Assembly: GCA_947175045.1 (NCBI GenBank)
Contig: CAMWLH010000182.1
Coordinates: 1 to 5,236, forward strand
Source: an uncultured Clostridia bacterium
GTDB lineage: Bacteria; Bacillota; Clostridia; Oscillospirales; Ruminococcaceae
Direction: 5' to 3'
Length of the DNA: 5,236 nucleotides
Below, one piece after another: positions 1-5,153 of the stretch (the stretch's first letter is position 1; every line of letters starts with the position of its first letter). The notes beneath the pieces are model-generated. The model was not told the DNA's origin, did no database searches, and saw only the letters and a list, made by a program, of their open reading frames with translations. Made by a program: the position numbers and the translations under genes.

Positions 1-164
1 GAGCGACAGCGATCATAACCCGCCAAAAGCGGCGCTCAAATGCAGCGGCGCAATATCGGCGCGGCAAAAGCAACACTCCAAAAACAGCGGCGTAACGCCA
101 ACGCGGGGATTTTTCCGCAGCAAGACGTGGAAGCGCAGCAAAGTGGAGTTTTTACGGCGCGTGA

Positions 165-181
165 GGCAAACTTCGTTTGCC
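165..181 (+). repeat. 7-bp hairpin just upstream of the glgB ribosome-binding site
   Basis: GGCAAAC (165-171) and GTTTGCC (175-181) are perfect inverted repeats around a 3-base TTC loop. The hairpin ends 23 bases before the Shine-Dalgarno sequence. It has no adjacent T-tract, so it is not a classical terminator in either direction. It could be a 5'-UTR stabilising stem or part of an intergenic repeat; its function is unknown. Confidence 0.5.
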
Positions 182-204
182 GGTGCGGGAAAAAAATTTA
201 AATC

Positions 205-210
205 AGGAGG
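205..210 (+). promoter_or_regulatory. Ribosome-binding site of glgB (decides the start)
   Basis: A perfect AGGAGG lies 8 bases before the ATG at 219. An in-frame TTG at 177 would add 14 residues, but it lies inside the 165-181 hairpin and has no Shine-Dalgarno sequence. The AGGAGG would also then fall within the coding sequence. The ATG at 219 is therefore the better start. Confidence 0.92.
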
Positions 211-218
211 TAGAACAA

Positions 219-2249
219 ATGGGAATCATTGTGCCCGATAAGTATAATGTCCCGCTGTATTTATTTCACAACGGCGAGAATGCGCATGCCTACGATTTCT
301 TCGGCTCGCATAAGGACACCGTAGACGGAAAGTCGGGCGTCGTTTTCAGGGTATGGGCGCCTCACGCGCGCACCGTAAGCGTTGTCGGCGACTTCAACCA
401 CTGGGATCGCACCAGGGGATACATGAACAAGATCAGCGACGGAGGTATCTGGGAGCTGTTTATTGAGGGGATAAAGAAGTTCGACAACTACAAGTACAGC
501 GTCGAGAGCCTTGACGGGCTTATCAAGCTCAAGGCCGATCCCTACGGATATCATATGGAGACCCGCCCCAACACCGCGACGAAGTTTTTCGATATAGAGG
601 GCTTCAAATGGACGGACGATAAGTACCTTAAGGAGCTTGAGGAAAAAAATCTCTACGACAGCGCCGCCAATATATATGAGATAAACATAGGCTCATGGCG
701 CAAGGACGGAGATAAATTCTACGACTACAACCGCATGGCAGACGAGCTGATACCATACATCAAGGAGATGGGCTACACACATATCGAGCTTATGCCGGTA
801 GGCGAGTATCCCTTCGACGGCTCATGGGGCTATCAGCAGATAGGATATTTCGCGCCTACCTCGCGCTTCGGCACTCCCCATGACTTTATGAGCTTTGTGA
901 ACAAGTGCCACAATGCGGGTATAGGGGTAATCATCGACTGGGTTCCCGCTCACTTCCCGAAGGACGCGGCGGGTCTGTACGAGTTCGACGGACAGAGCCT
1001 TTATGAATATCAAGACCCCCTGAAGCGCGAGCATAAAAACTGGGGTACTCACGTTTTTGACTGGGGCAAGCCCGAGGTTCAGAGCTTCCTTGTGTCCAAC
1101 GCGAATTACTGGATAGAGAAATATCATGTTGACGGTCTGCGCGTGGACGCGGTGGCTTCAATGCTTTATCTGGATTACGACAGGCGCGACGGCGAGTGGC
1201 GTCCCAACCACGAGGGAGGAAATCACAACCTGGAGGCGGTGGCGTTCCTGCAAAAGCTGAATGCGGCGCTGTTCAGAGAGCACCCCAAGATCATGATGAT
1301 CGCGGAGGAATCCACGGCGTGGCCAATGGTCACCAAGCCCGCGGATATCGGCGGACTCGGCTTCAATTTCAAGTGGAATATGGGCTGGATGAACGATATG
1401 CTGAAGTACATGAGTATGGATCCCCTCGGCAGGCCCTACAACCACAATCTCGTGACGTTCTCGTTCTACTACGCCTTCTCGGAAAATTATATCCTGCCTA
1501 TCAGCCATGACGAGGTAGTCTATGGGAAGTGCTCCATGCTGGATAAGATGGGCGGTCCGCGCGAGTTCAGATTCAACTCGCTCAGGACGTTCCTGGGATA
1601 TATGGCGGCGCACCCCGGCAAAAAGCTCATGTTTATGGGGCAGGAGTTCGCGCAGTATAAGGAGTGGAATTTCCAGACGCAGCTCGACTGGGAGGTTCTG
1701 GAGTTTGAGCCGCACTACAAGCTGCACGAATATGTAAAGGCGCTCAACAAATACTACAAGTCCGCGCCGGCGCTGTGGGAGTGCGACACGAGCTGGGACG
1801 GCTTCCACTGGATAGTGAGCGACGACAGCACGAACAGCGTTATCGCGTTCAGAAGAATTTCCCGCACGGGCGAGGAGGTAGTTGTTGTGTGCAACTTCCA
1901 GCCTGTACGTCATGAGATATATGAAATGGGCGCGCCCTATTACGCGGATTATGTTGAGGTGTTCAATTCCGACGACGTGAAATTCGGCGGAAGCGGCATA
2001 ACGAACGGTACCATCACCGCCGTTGAGGAGCCCATGCATAATGAGCAGTATCGTATAAGCGTTGATCTGCCGCCGATGTCGGTGCTGTTCTTTGAGATAA
2101 AGAACAAGCGTATGCCGCCCTCGGAGCTCGCCAAGCAGGAGGCGGAGAATCCCGCAGATGAAAAGCCCGCGGAGGCTGCCGCAGCCGAAGAGGCTGAAAA
2201 GCCCGCTGAAGCTCCCAAAGCGGAGAAACCCGCCAAGGACAAGAAGTAA
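219..2249 (+). CDS. glgB: 1,4-alpha-glucan (glycogen) branching enzyme GlgB, GH13
   Basis: This cytoplasmic enzyme cuts alpha-1,4-glucan chains and re-attaches the fragment through an alpha-1,6 bond, making glycogen branches. The 676-residue protein has an N-terminal CBM48 domain (about 30-115, with VVFRVWAPHA at 41-50 and GDFNHWD at 57-63), a GH13 barrel (about 150-520) and a C-terminal beta domain to about 628. The GH13 regions are intact: DWVPAH (240-245), GLRVDA (306-311), AEES (362-365) and SHDE (429-432). This gives Asp310 as nucleophile, Glu363 as acid/base and Asp431 as stabiliser, plus conserved Tyr205, Asp240, His245, Arg308 and His430. With one CBM48 it is shorter at the N-terminus than the E. 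coli enzyme. The odd part is residues 631-676, a low-complexity Ala/Glu/Lys/Pro tail with EKPAEA repeats. No signal peptide is seen. It is followed by a 373-base gap before glgC. The function call is secure; the role of the tail is unknown. Confidence 0.97.
   Translation: MGIIVPDKYNVPLYLFHNGENAHAYDFFGSHKDTVDGKSGVVFRVWAPHARTVSVVGDFNHWDRTRGYMNKISDGGIWELFIEGIKKFDNYKYSVESLDGLIKLKADPYGYHMETRPNTATKFFDIEGFKWTDDKYLKELEEKNLYDSAANIYEINIGSWRKDGDKFYDYNRMADELIPYIKEMGYTHIELMPVGEYPFDGSWGYQQIGYFAPTSRFGTPHDFMSFVNKCHNAGIGVIIDWVPAHFPKDAAGLYEFDGQSLYEYQDPLKREHKNWGTHVFDWGKPEVQSFLVSNANYWIEKYHVDGLRVDAVASMLYLDYDRRDGEWRPNHEGGNHNLEAVAFLQKLNAALFREHPKIMMIAEESTAWPMVTKPADIGGLGFNFKWNMGWMNDMLKYMSMDPLGRPYNHNLVTFSFYYAFSENYILPISHDEVVYGKCSMLDKMGGPREFRFNSLRTFLGYMAAHPGKKLMFMGQEFAQYKEWNFQTQLDWEVLEFEPHYKLHEYVKALNKYYKSAPALWECDTSWDGFHWIVSDDSTNSVIAFRRISRTGEEVVVVCNFQPVRHEIYEMGAPYYADYVEVFNSDDVKFGGSGITNGTITAVEEPMHNEQYRISVDLPPMSVLFFEIKNKRMPPSELAKQEAENPADEKPAEAAAAEEAEKPAEAPKAEKPAKDKK
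2109..2246 (+). other. Low-complexity Ala/Glu/Lys/Pro tail of GlgB
   Basis: After the last strand of the C-terminal beta domain (LFFEIKNK, ending at residue 630), residues 631-676 are dominated by Ala, Glu, Lys and Pro. EKPAEA occurs at 648-653 and 660-665, with a third partial copy EKPAKD at 669-674. The composition predicts disorder and no fold. The reading frame matches the rest of glgB, and the stop follows a Lys-rich end, so it is not an obvious frameshift artefact. It could act as a solubility or protein-interaction linker; that is inference. Confidence 0.85.
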
Positions 2250-2340
2250 AGGGTAATGCACAAAGCAACATAAAGCCCACGCATAAAAGGGGCGAACAAA
2301 TACAGCCACAAAAACCTACCGCATCGGAATTTCAAAAAGT

Positions 2341-2367
2341 GTCTGAATTTTCGCAGAAAATTCAGAC
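2341..2367. repeat. Perfect 12-bp hairpin within the palindromic element
   Basis: GTCTGAATTTTC (2341-2352) and GAAAATTCAGAC (2356-2367) are perfect inverted repeats with the 3-base loop GCA. No T-tract follows (the next bases are CGGTTCCC), so it is not a standard intrinsic terminator. The arm symmetry also suits a dimeric repressor operator. It interrupts what would otherwise be one continuous 20-bp outer stem. Confidence 0.75.
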
Positions 2368-2385
2368 CGGTTCCCGCAATCGCTC

Positions 2386-2415
2386 GGAGTGAAGTGGAGC
2401 GAAGCGAAACGGAAC
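2386..2415 (+). repeat. Six tandem GRARY pentamers
   Basis: Six consecutive 5-mers each fit G-R-A-R-Y, so the only pyrimidines fall at 2390, 2395, 2400, 2405, 2410 and 2415. The array forms almost all of the 33-base loop of stem B. The opposite strand is correspondingly pyrimidine-rich. Its function is unknown; it looks like a degenerate short tandem repeat. Confidence 0.7.
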
Positions 2416-2457
2416 GGAGAGTGCTTGCGGGAATTTTGAAATTCTTTTAAATAATTT

Positions 2458-2511
2458 GCTCCTCGTCAACAAGTCTTAACAGCATTACAGCTCCTCGTCA
2501 ACATAACTTAA
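2458..2511. repeat. Pair of 22-bp direct repeats, 32-bp period
   Basis: GCTCCTCGTCAACA occurs exactly at 2458-2471 and 2490-2503. In both copies it is followed by three differing bases and then CTTAA, giving 19 of 22 identical positions (2458-2479 and 2490-2511). The 32-bp period is close to three helical turns, so both copies would face the same side of the DNA. Lying about 110-165 bases upstream of the glgC start, they are candidate sites for an unidentified regulator. Confidence 0.7.
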
Positions 2512-2523
2512 AAGTTTCATAGC

Positions 2524-2569
2524 CGGGAGCTGCATTATACGGTTATCGGGAGCAATATTATAAGGTTAT
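2524..2569. repeat. Two abutting 23-bp tandem repeats upstream of glgC
   Basis: Copies at 2524-2546 and 2547-2569 match at 19 of 23 positions. Both begin CGGGAGC, contain ATTATA and end GGTTAT, with differences at only four positions. The second copy contains TATAAG (2559-2564), close to a -10 box, while the equivalent in the first copy is TATACG. They could be duplicated regulator sites or a duplicated promoter core. They end 53 bases before the glgC ATG. Confidence 0.72.
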
Positions 2570-2571
2570 TA

Positions 2572-2586
2572 TGGGGCGCTGCCCCA
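2572..2586. repeat. 6-bp GC hairpin before TATAAT
   Basis: TGGGGC (2572-2577) and GCCCCA (2581-2586) pair around the loop GCT. The hairpin is 4 bases upstream of a perfect TATAAT, which puts it in the -35/-10 spacer if that box is used. There is no clean T-run directly after it, so attenuation is possible but weakly supported. Confidence 0.5.
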
Positions 2587-2590
2587 AAGC

Positions 2591-2596
2591 TATAAT
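2591..2596 (+). promoter_or_regulatory. Possible -10 box for glgCD
   Basis: TATAAT matches the sigma-A -10 consensus exactly and lies 32 bases before the glgC ATG. Transcription would start near 2603 and give a leader of about 20 bases that still includes the AGGAGG. The matching -35 region (around 2566-2573, TTATTATG) is poor, so use of this box would need an activator, or the match is by chance. Confidence 0.3.
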
Positions 2597-2610
2597 TTTC
2601 AAAATCAAAC

Positions 2611-2616
2611 AGGAGG
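2611..2616 (+). promoter_or_regulatory. Ribosome-binding site of glgC
   Basis: A perfect AGGAGG lies 6 bases before the ATG at 2623. It fixes the glgC start and argues against the overlapping frame that begins at the ATG at 2571. Confidence 0.92.
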
Positions 2617-2622
2617 AAAGAT

Positions 2623-3828
2623 ATGAATCACATCAAAAAAGAATGTGTAGCCATGCTGCTTGCCGGAGGGCAGGGCAGCCGCCTTTACGCGCTGACGCAG
2701 GATATGGCGAAGCCTGCGGTTCCCTATGGCGGCAAGTACAGAATTATCGATTTCCCGCTGTCAAACTGCGTTAATTCGGGTATTGACACGGTAGGCGTAC
2801 TGACGCAGTATCAGCCGATGGTGCTCAACGAGTATATCGGAAACGGTCAGCCGTGGGGTCTTGACAGAGCTCACGGAGGCGTTCACGTTCTGCCGCCCTA
2901 CGAGACGGCGGCGGGCAAGTCATGGTATTCCGGCACGGCTAACGCTATTTATCAGAATATCAGCTTTGTTGACAGATATAATCCCGAGTATGTGGTAATT
3001 CTTTCGGGAGATCATATCTACAAGATGAACTACGGCAAGATGGTGGACTTCCACAAGCAGACCAACGCCGACGCTACTATCGCGGTGCTTGAGGTGCCGT
3101 GGGAGGAGGCTCCGCGCTTCGGTATAATGAGTGCTAATGCGGACGGCGAGATATACGAGTTCGCCGAGAAGCCCAAGGAACCCAAGTCCAATCTGGCATC
3201 CATGGGTATATATGTGTTCACCTGGAGCAAGCTGAGAAAGTATCTTATTGACAATGAAAACGACGCGGACGCGACGAAGGATTTCGGTAAGAATATTATT
3301 CCCGCGATGCTGGAGAACAAGGAAAAGATGATGGCTTACCACTTTGACGGCTACTGGAAGGACGTCGGTACCATCGACTCCCTGTGGGAGGCTAATATGG
3401 ACGTTCTTGACCCGAATGTTCCGCTTGACCTGCTGGACGACAGCTGGAAAATCTACTCGCGCAACCCTGTTATGCCGCCTCACTACGCGGGCTCGAACAG
3501 CCGCATTGAGAACTCCATGATAGCGGAGGGCTGCGAGATCAACGGTATGATAGACTTCTCGGTTCTTTTTGCGGGAGTTACCGTTGAGGAGGGCGCGATA
3601 GTGCGCGACAGTATCATCATGCCGAACTCTGTTATCAAGAAGGGTGCGGTCATTGAGTACGCTATCATCGGCGAGGACTGCGTTATCGGAGAGGGCGCGC
3701 ATATCGGCGAGCGTCCCGAGCTTATCGAGGACAAGTCGCAGTGGGGCGTTGCGGTAGTCGGACACCATGTAAATGTGTCAAACAACGCGATAGCACCTCC
3801 CAAGGCTATGATATCTAAGGACATTTAA
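2623..3828 (+). CDS. glgC: Glucose-1-phosphate adenylyltransferase, catalytic subunit GlgC
   Basis: This cytoplasmic enzyme makes ADP-glucose and pyrophosphate from ATP and glucose-1-phosphate, the committed step of bacterial glycogen synthesis. The 401-residue protein has a nucleotidyltransferase domain (about 8-265) and a left-handed beta-helix C-terminal domain (about 290-390, hexapeptide-like repeats). Key motifs are present: AGGQGSR (14-20), AKP (29-31), [11 protein letters not shown] (39-49), SGDHIY with Asp130 (E. coli Asp142), FAEKP with Lys183 (E. coli Lys195, glucose-1-phosphate binding) and YWKDVGT with Asp247 (E. coli Asp276, metal). The fructose-1,6-bisphosphate activator pair Lys39-Arg40 of E. 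coli is replaced by Asp27-Met28, as expected for the Bacillota type. Its length is normal for that group. It is followed at 23 bases by glgD, probably as one transcript and one heteromeric enzyme. Confidence 0.97.
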   Translation: MNHIKKECVAMLLAGGQGSRLYALTQDMAKPAVPYGGKYRIIDFPLSNCVNSGIDTVGVLTQYQPMVLNEYIGNGQPWGLDRAHGGVHVLPPYETAAGKSWYSGTANAIYQNISFVDRYNPEYVVILSGDHIYKMNYGKMVDFHKQTNADATIAVLEVPWEEAPRFGIMSANADGEIYEFAEKPKEPKSNLASMGIYVFTWSKLRKYLIDNENDADATKDFGKNIIPAMLENKEKMMAYHFDGYWKDVGTIDSLWEANMDVLDPNVPLDLLDDSWKIYSRNPVMPPHYAGSNSRIENSMIAEGCEINGMIDFSVLFAGVTVEEGAIVRDSIIMPNSVIKKGAVIEYAIIGEDCVIGEGAHIGERPELIEDKSQWGVAVVGHHVNVSNNAIAPPKAMISKDI

Positions 3829-3834
3829 TTGAAA

Positions 3835-3840
3835 GAAAGG
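3835..3840 (+). promoter_or_regulatory. Weak ribosome-binding site of glgD
   Basis: GAAAGG lies 11 bases before the ATG at 3852, weaker and more distant than the AGGAGG of glgB and glgC. A second in-frame ATG at 3861 has no better site. The weak site could lower GlgD output relative to GlgC; that is inference. Confidence 0.55.
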
Positions 3841-3851
3841 ATAATATTGAC

Positions 3852-4976
3852 ATGGCAAGTATGGCTAACGTTTTGGGGCTGATTTTCGCGAATATGCACG
3901 AGCAGACCCTCCCCGAGCTGACAAAGGCAAGAGCGATGGCAAGCGTTCCTTTCGGAAGCAAGTACCGTCTGATCGATTTCCCTTTGTCAAGCATGGTAAA
4001 CTCGGGAATGACCCAGGTAGGCATTATCACCAAGCAGAATTACTACTCCCTCATGAACCACCTCGGAATGGGCAGCGAGTGGGATCTGGCGCGCAAGACC
4101 GGCGGACTTCACATACTCCCGCCCTACGGCAGAGAGGGCAGCGGTATGTACCGCGGCAGAATGGAGGCTCTCGCGGGAGCGCTGGAGTTTATCCAGGAGT
4201 CCAACGCGGAATATGTTGTAATGTCGGACAGCAATATAGTTGTCAATATGGATATAAAGCCCATAGTTGACTTCCACGATAAGAACGGCGCGGATATTAC
4301 CTGCGTTTACGGCAGGGGCGTTTATTCCGCCGAGAGAGCTTCGGCGCAGACCATTCTGTGCGTAAACGAGGCGAACGTTGTGTACGACGTTCTCGCGAGA
4401 CCCGCTATGAGCGGCGAGATGAACGTAGCGCTGAACGTTTATGTAATGCGCAGAACGTTCCTCGAGGATATTATCCGCGAGAGCCTTTGCCGCAGTCTGT
4501 ACAGCTTCGAGACTGATATCCTTCAGCACAAGCTGCATGATTTCAAGGTAATGGGCTACAAGTACGAGGGCTACTTTGAGATAATCGATAGCATGAGAAC
4601 CTACTACAAGACGACGATGGAGATCAAGAACCGCGATATCTGCCGCGAGGTATTCTCGCTTAAAAAGCCGATATACACCAAGGTTCGCGACGTCGCTCCC
4701 GCGAAGTACGGCATCGACTGCTCCGTTAAGGATTCGCTTATCGCGGACGGCTGCATTATTGAGGGTACGGTTGAGAATTCTGTGCTTTTCCGCGGTGTTA
4801 AGGTAGGAAAAGGCGCTGTTATTAAGAACAGTATCATCATGCAGGGCGCTGTGATTGAGGAGAAGGCTTCCTTTATCGACGCTATTGCCGATAAGGACGT
4901 AACTATCTCCAAGAACCGCGCGATCACCGGCACAGCGGACTATCCCGTTTATATCACCAAGGGCGCGATAGTATAA
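3852..4976 (+). CDS. glgD: GlgD, non-catalytic paralogue of ADP-glucose pyrophosphorylase
   Basis: GlgD is known in Bacillota as the partner of GlgC. It is inactive alone but modulates the GlgC/GlgD heteromer. The 374-residue protein keeps the fold signature (YRLIDFPLSSMVNSGM at 38-53, WDLARKTGGL at 77-86, ILPPYG at 88-93) and a C-terminal beta-helix (about 285-345), but the catalytic positions are lost. The GGQGSR loop of GlgC is NMHEQT (14-19), the AKP lysine is Met29, the Gly-Asp motif is replaced within SDSN (125-128), the EKP lysine is Arg183, and the metal Asp of YWKDVGT is Ile244. The start at 3852 is preferred, although the ATG at 3861 is possible. It lies 23 bases after glgC and is followed by an intrinsic terminator. 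The family call is secure; the loss of catalysis is inferred from the missing residues and the known family behaviour. Confidence 0.95.
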   Translation: MASMANVLGLIFANMHEQTLPELTKARAMASVPFGSKYRLIDFPLSSMVNSGMTQVGIITKQNYYSLMNHLGMGSEWDLARKTGGLHILPPYGREGSGMYRGRMEALAGALEFIQESNAEYVVMSDSNIVVNMDIKPIVDFHDKNGADITCVYGRGVYSAERASAQTILCVNEANVVYDVLARPAMSGEMNVALNVYVMRRTFLEDIIRESLCRSLYSFETDILQHKLHDFKVMGYKYEGYFEIIDSMRTYYKTTMEIKNRDICREVFSLKKPIYTKVRDVAPAKYGIDCSVKDSLIADGCIIEGTVENSVLFRGVKVGKGAVIKNSIIMQGAVIEEKASFIDAIADKDVTISKNRAITGTADYPVYITKGAIV

Positions 4977-4985
4977 ATAAGATGT

Positions 4986-5015
4986 TCCCCGAGCTTAACA
5001 GCTCGGGGATTTATT
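4986..5015 (+). terminator. Rho-independent terminator after glgD
   Basis: TCCCCGAGCT (4986-4995) pairs perfectly with AGCTCGGGGA (5000-5009) around the loop TAAC. This is a GC-rich 10-bp stem followed by the T-rich TTTATTTT. It lies 9 bases after the glgD stop and ends the glgCD transcript. Confidence 0.93.
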
Positions 5016-5153
5016 TTGCATGAAGCTGTAAATAGTAAGGTAAATGATAATTTAGTGTAGCTGTTTGTTTTGTTAGATTTATTATGTTGTCGCCTTTTTT
5101 ATTTGTGAAAATAAATTTAATAGAATTTATATGTTTATCTGTTATATTGATAT
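5016..5153. other. AT-rich gene-free stretch
   Basis: This segment is strongly AT-rich, with no gene and no ribosome-binding site before a plausible start. TATATT (5143-5148) resembles a -10 box but lacks a well-spaced -35. It may be the promoter-side spacer of a gene beyond the window. Confidence 0.5.

Larger units (their letters stand above)
1..218. other. GC-rich gene-free leader upstream of glgB
   Basis: I find no supportable gene here. The segment is GC-rich and contains three exact copies of AGCGGCG (28-34, 44-50, 86-92), a short GCGG/CCGC hairpin around 103-118 and a 7-bp hairpin at 165-181. One + frame is free of stops from base 2 to the stop at 239-241. It has no ATG and no ribosome-binding site, and it runs 23 bases into glgB. 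A minus frame is also stop-free over about 140 bases. Both are probably chance effects of stop-poor, GC-rich DNA, or remnants of a dispersed intergenic repeat. I see no convincing -35/-10 promoter, so the glgB promoter may lie further upstream. Confidence 0.5.
2327..2444. repeat. 118-bp branched palindromic element
   Basis: The outer arms GAATTTCAAAA (2327-2337) and TTTTGAAATTC (2434-2444) are perfect 11-bp inverted repeats. Inside them sit two further stems: hairpin A (2341-2367) and stem B, TTCCCGCAA (2371-2379) with TTGCGGGAA (2425-2433). Stem B extends inward to 2385/2419 with one mismatch and one G-T pair. Folded as RNA this gives a three-way junction. The 3' arm is followed by CTTTTAAATAATTT, so it could serve as a weak terminator for glgB. 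It could also be a small dispersed repeat, since the nested structure resembles a miniature palindromic unit. No transposase or clear target duplication is visible. Confidence 0.65.
2250..2622. other. 373-base structured intergenic region between glgB and glgC
   Basis: I see no supportable gene. In order it holds: 77 bases of featureless sequence (2250-2326), a branched palindromic element (2327-2444), two 22-bp direct repeats 32 bp apart (2458-2511), two abutting 23-bp repeats (2524-2569), a 6-bp GC hairpin (2572-2586), a perfect TATAAT (2591-2596) and the glgC ribosome-binding site. The density of repeats suggests a control region for glgCD, possibly combined with glgB 3'-end processing or termination. 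Confidence 0.7.

Noticed and set aside
177..218. TTG start at 177 extending GlgB by 14 residues
   Set aside because: The TTG lies in the 165-181 hairpin and has no ribosome-binding site. A perfect AGGAGG sits 8 bases before the ATG at 219, and the extra residues do not look like GlgB.
2..241. Stop-free + frame that could be the 3' end of an upstream gene overlapping glgB
   Set aside because: It has no start in the window and a very basic, non-descript translation without recognisable motifs. Its last codons merely read through the glgB ribosome-binding site and start. It is best treated as non-coding unless upstream sequence shows otherwise.
1158..2309. 383-codon open frame on the minus strand
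   Set aside because: It lies almost entirely antisense to glgB, whose motifs and ribosome-binding site are unambiguous. The translation has no family features and reflects codon bias on the opposite strand.
2327..2444. Insertion sequence or transposon
   Set aside because: There are inverted arms but no transposase, and I found no target-site duplication flanking them. At most it is a small non-coding repeat.
2458..2569. CRISPR-like array
   Set aside because: There are two different repeat types with only two copies each. The spacing does not fit, one pair abuts with no spacer, and there are no cas genes.
2250..2622. Riboswitch or T-box leader for glgC
   Set aside because: I recognise no conserved riboswitch or T-box core, and the palindromic element is too far upstream and lacks a paired terminator/antiterminator at the start of glgC.
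2571..2774. Short + open frame starting at the ATG at 2571
   Set aside because: It starts in the GC hairpin without a ribosome-binding site, then runs through the glgC ribosome-binding site and start in another frame.
2920..3768. 282-codon open frame on the minus strand
   Set aside because: It is antisense to glgC, with no recognisable domain or ribosome-binding site, so it is a shadow of the real gene.
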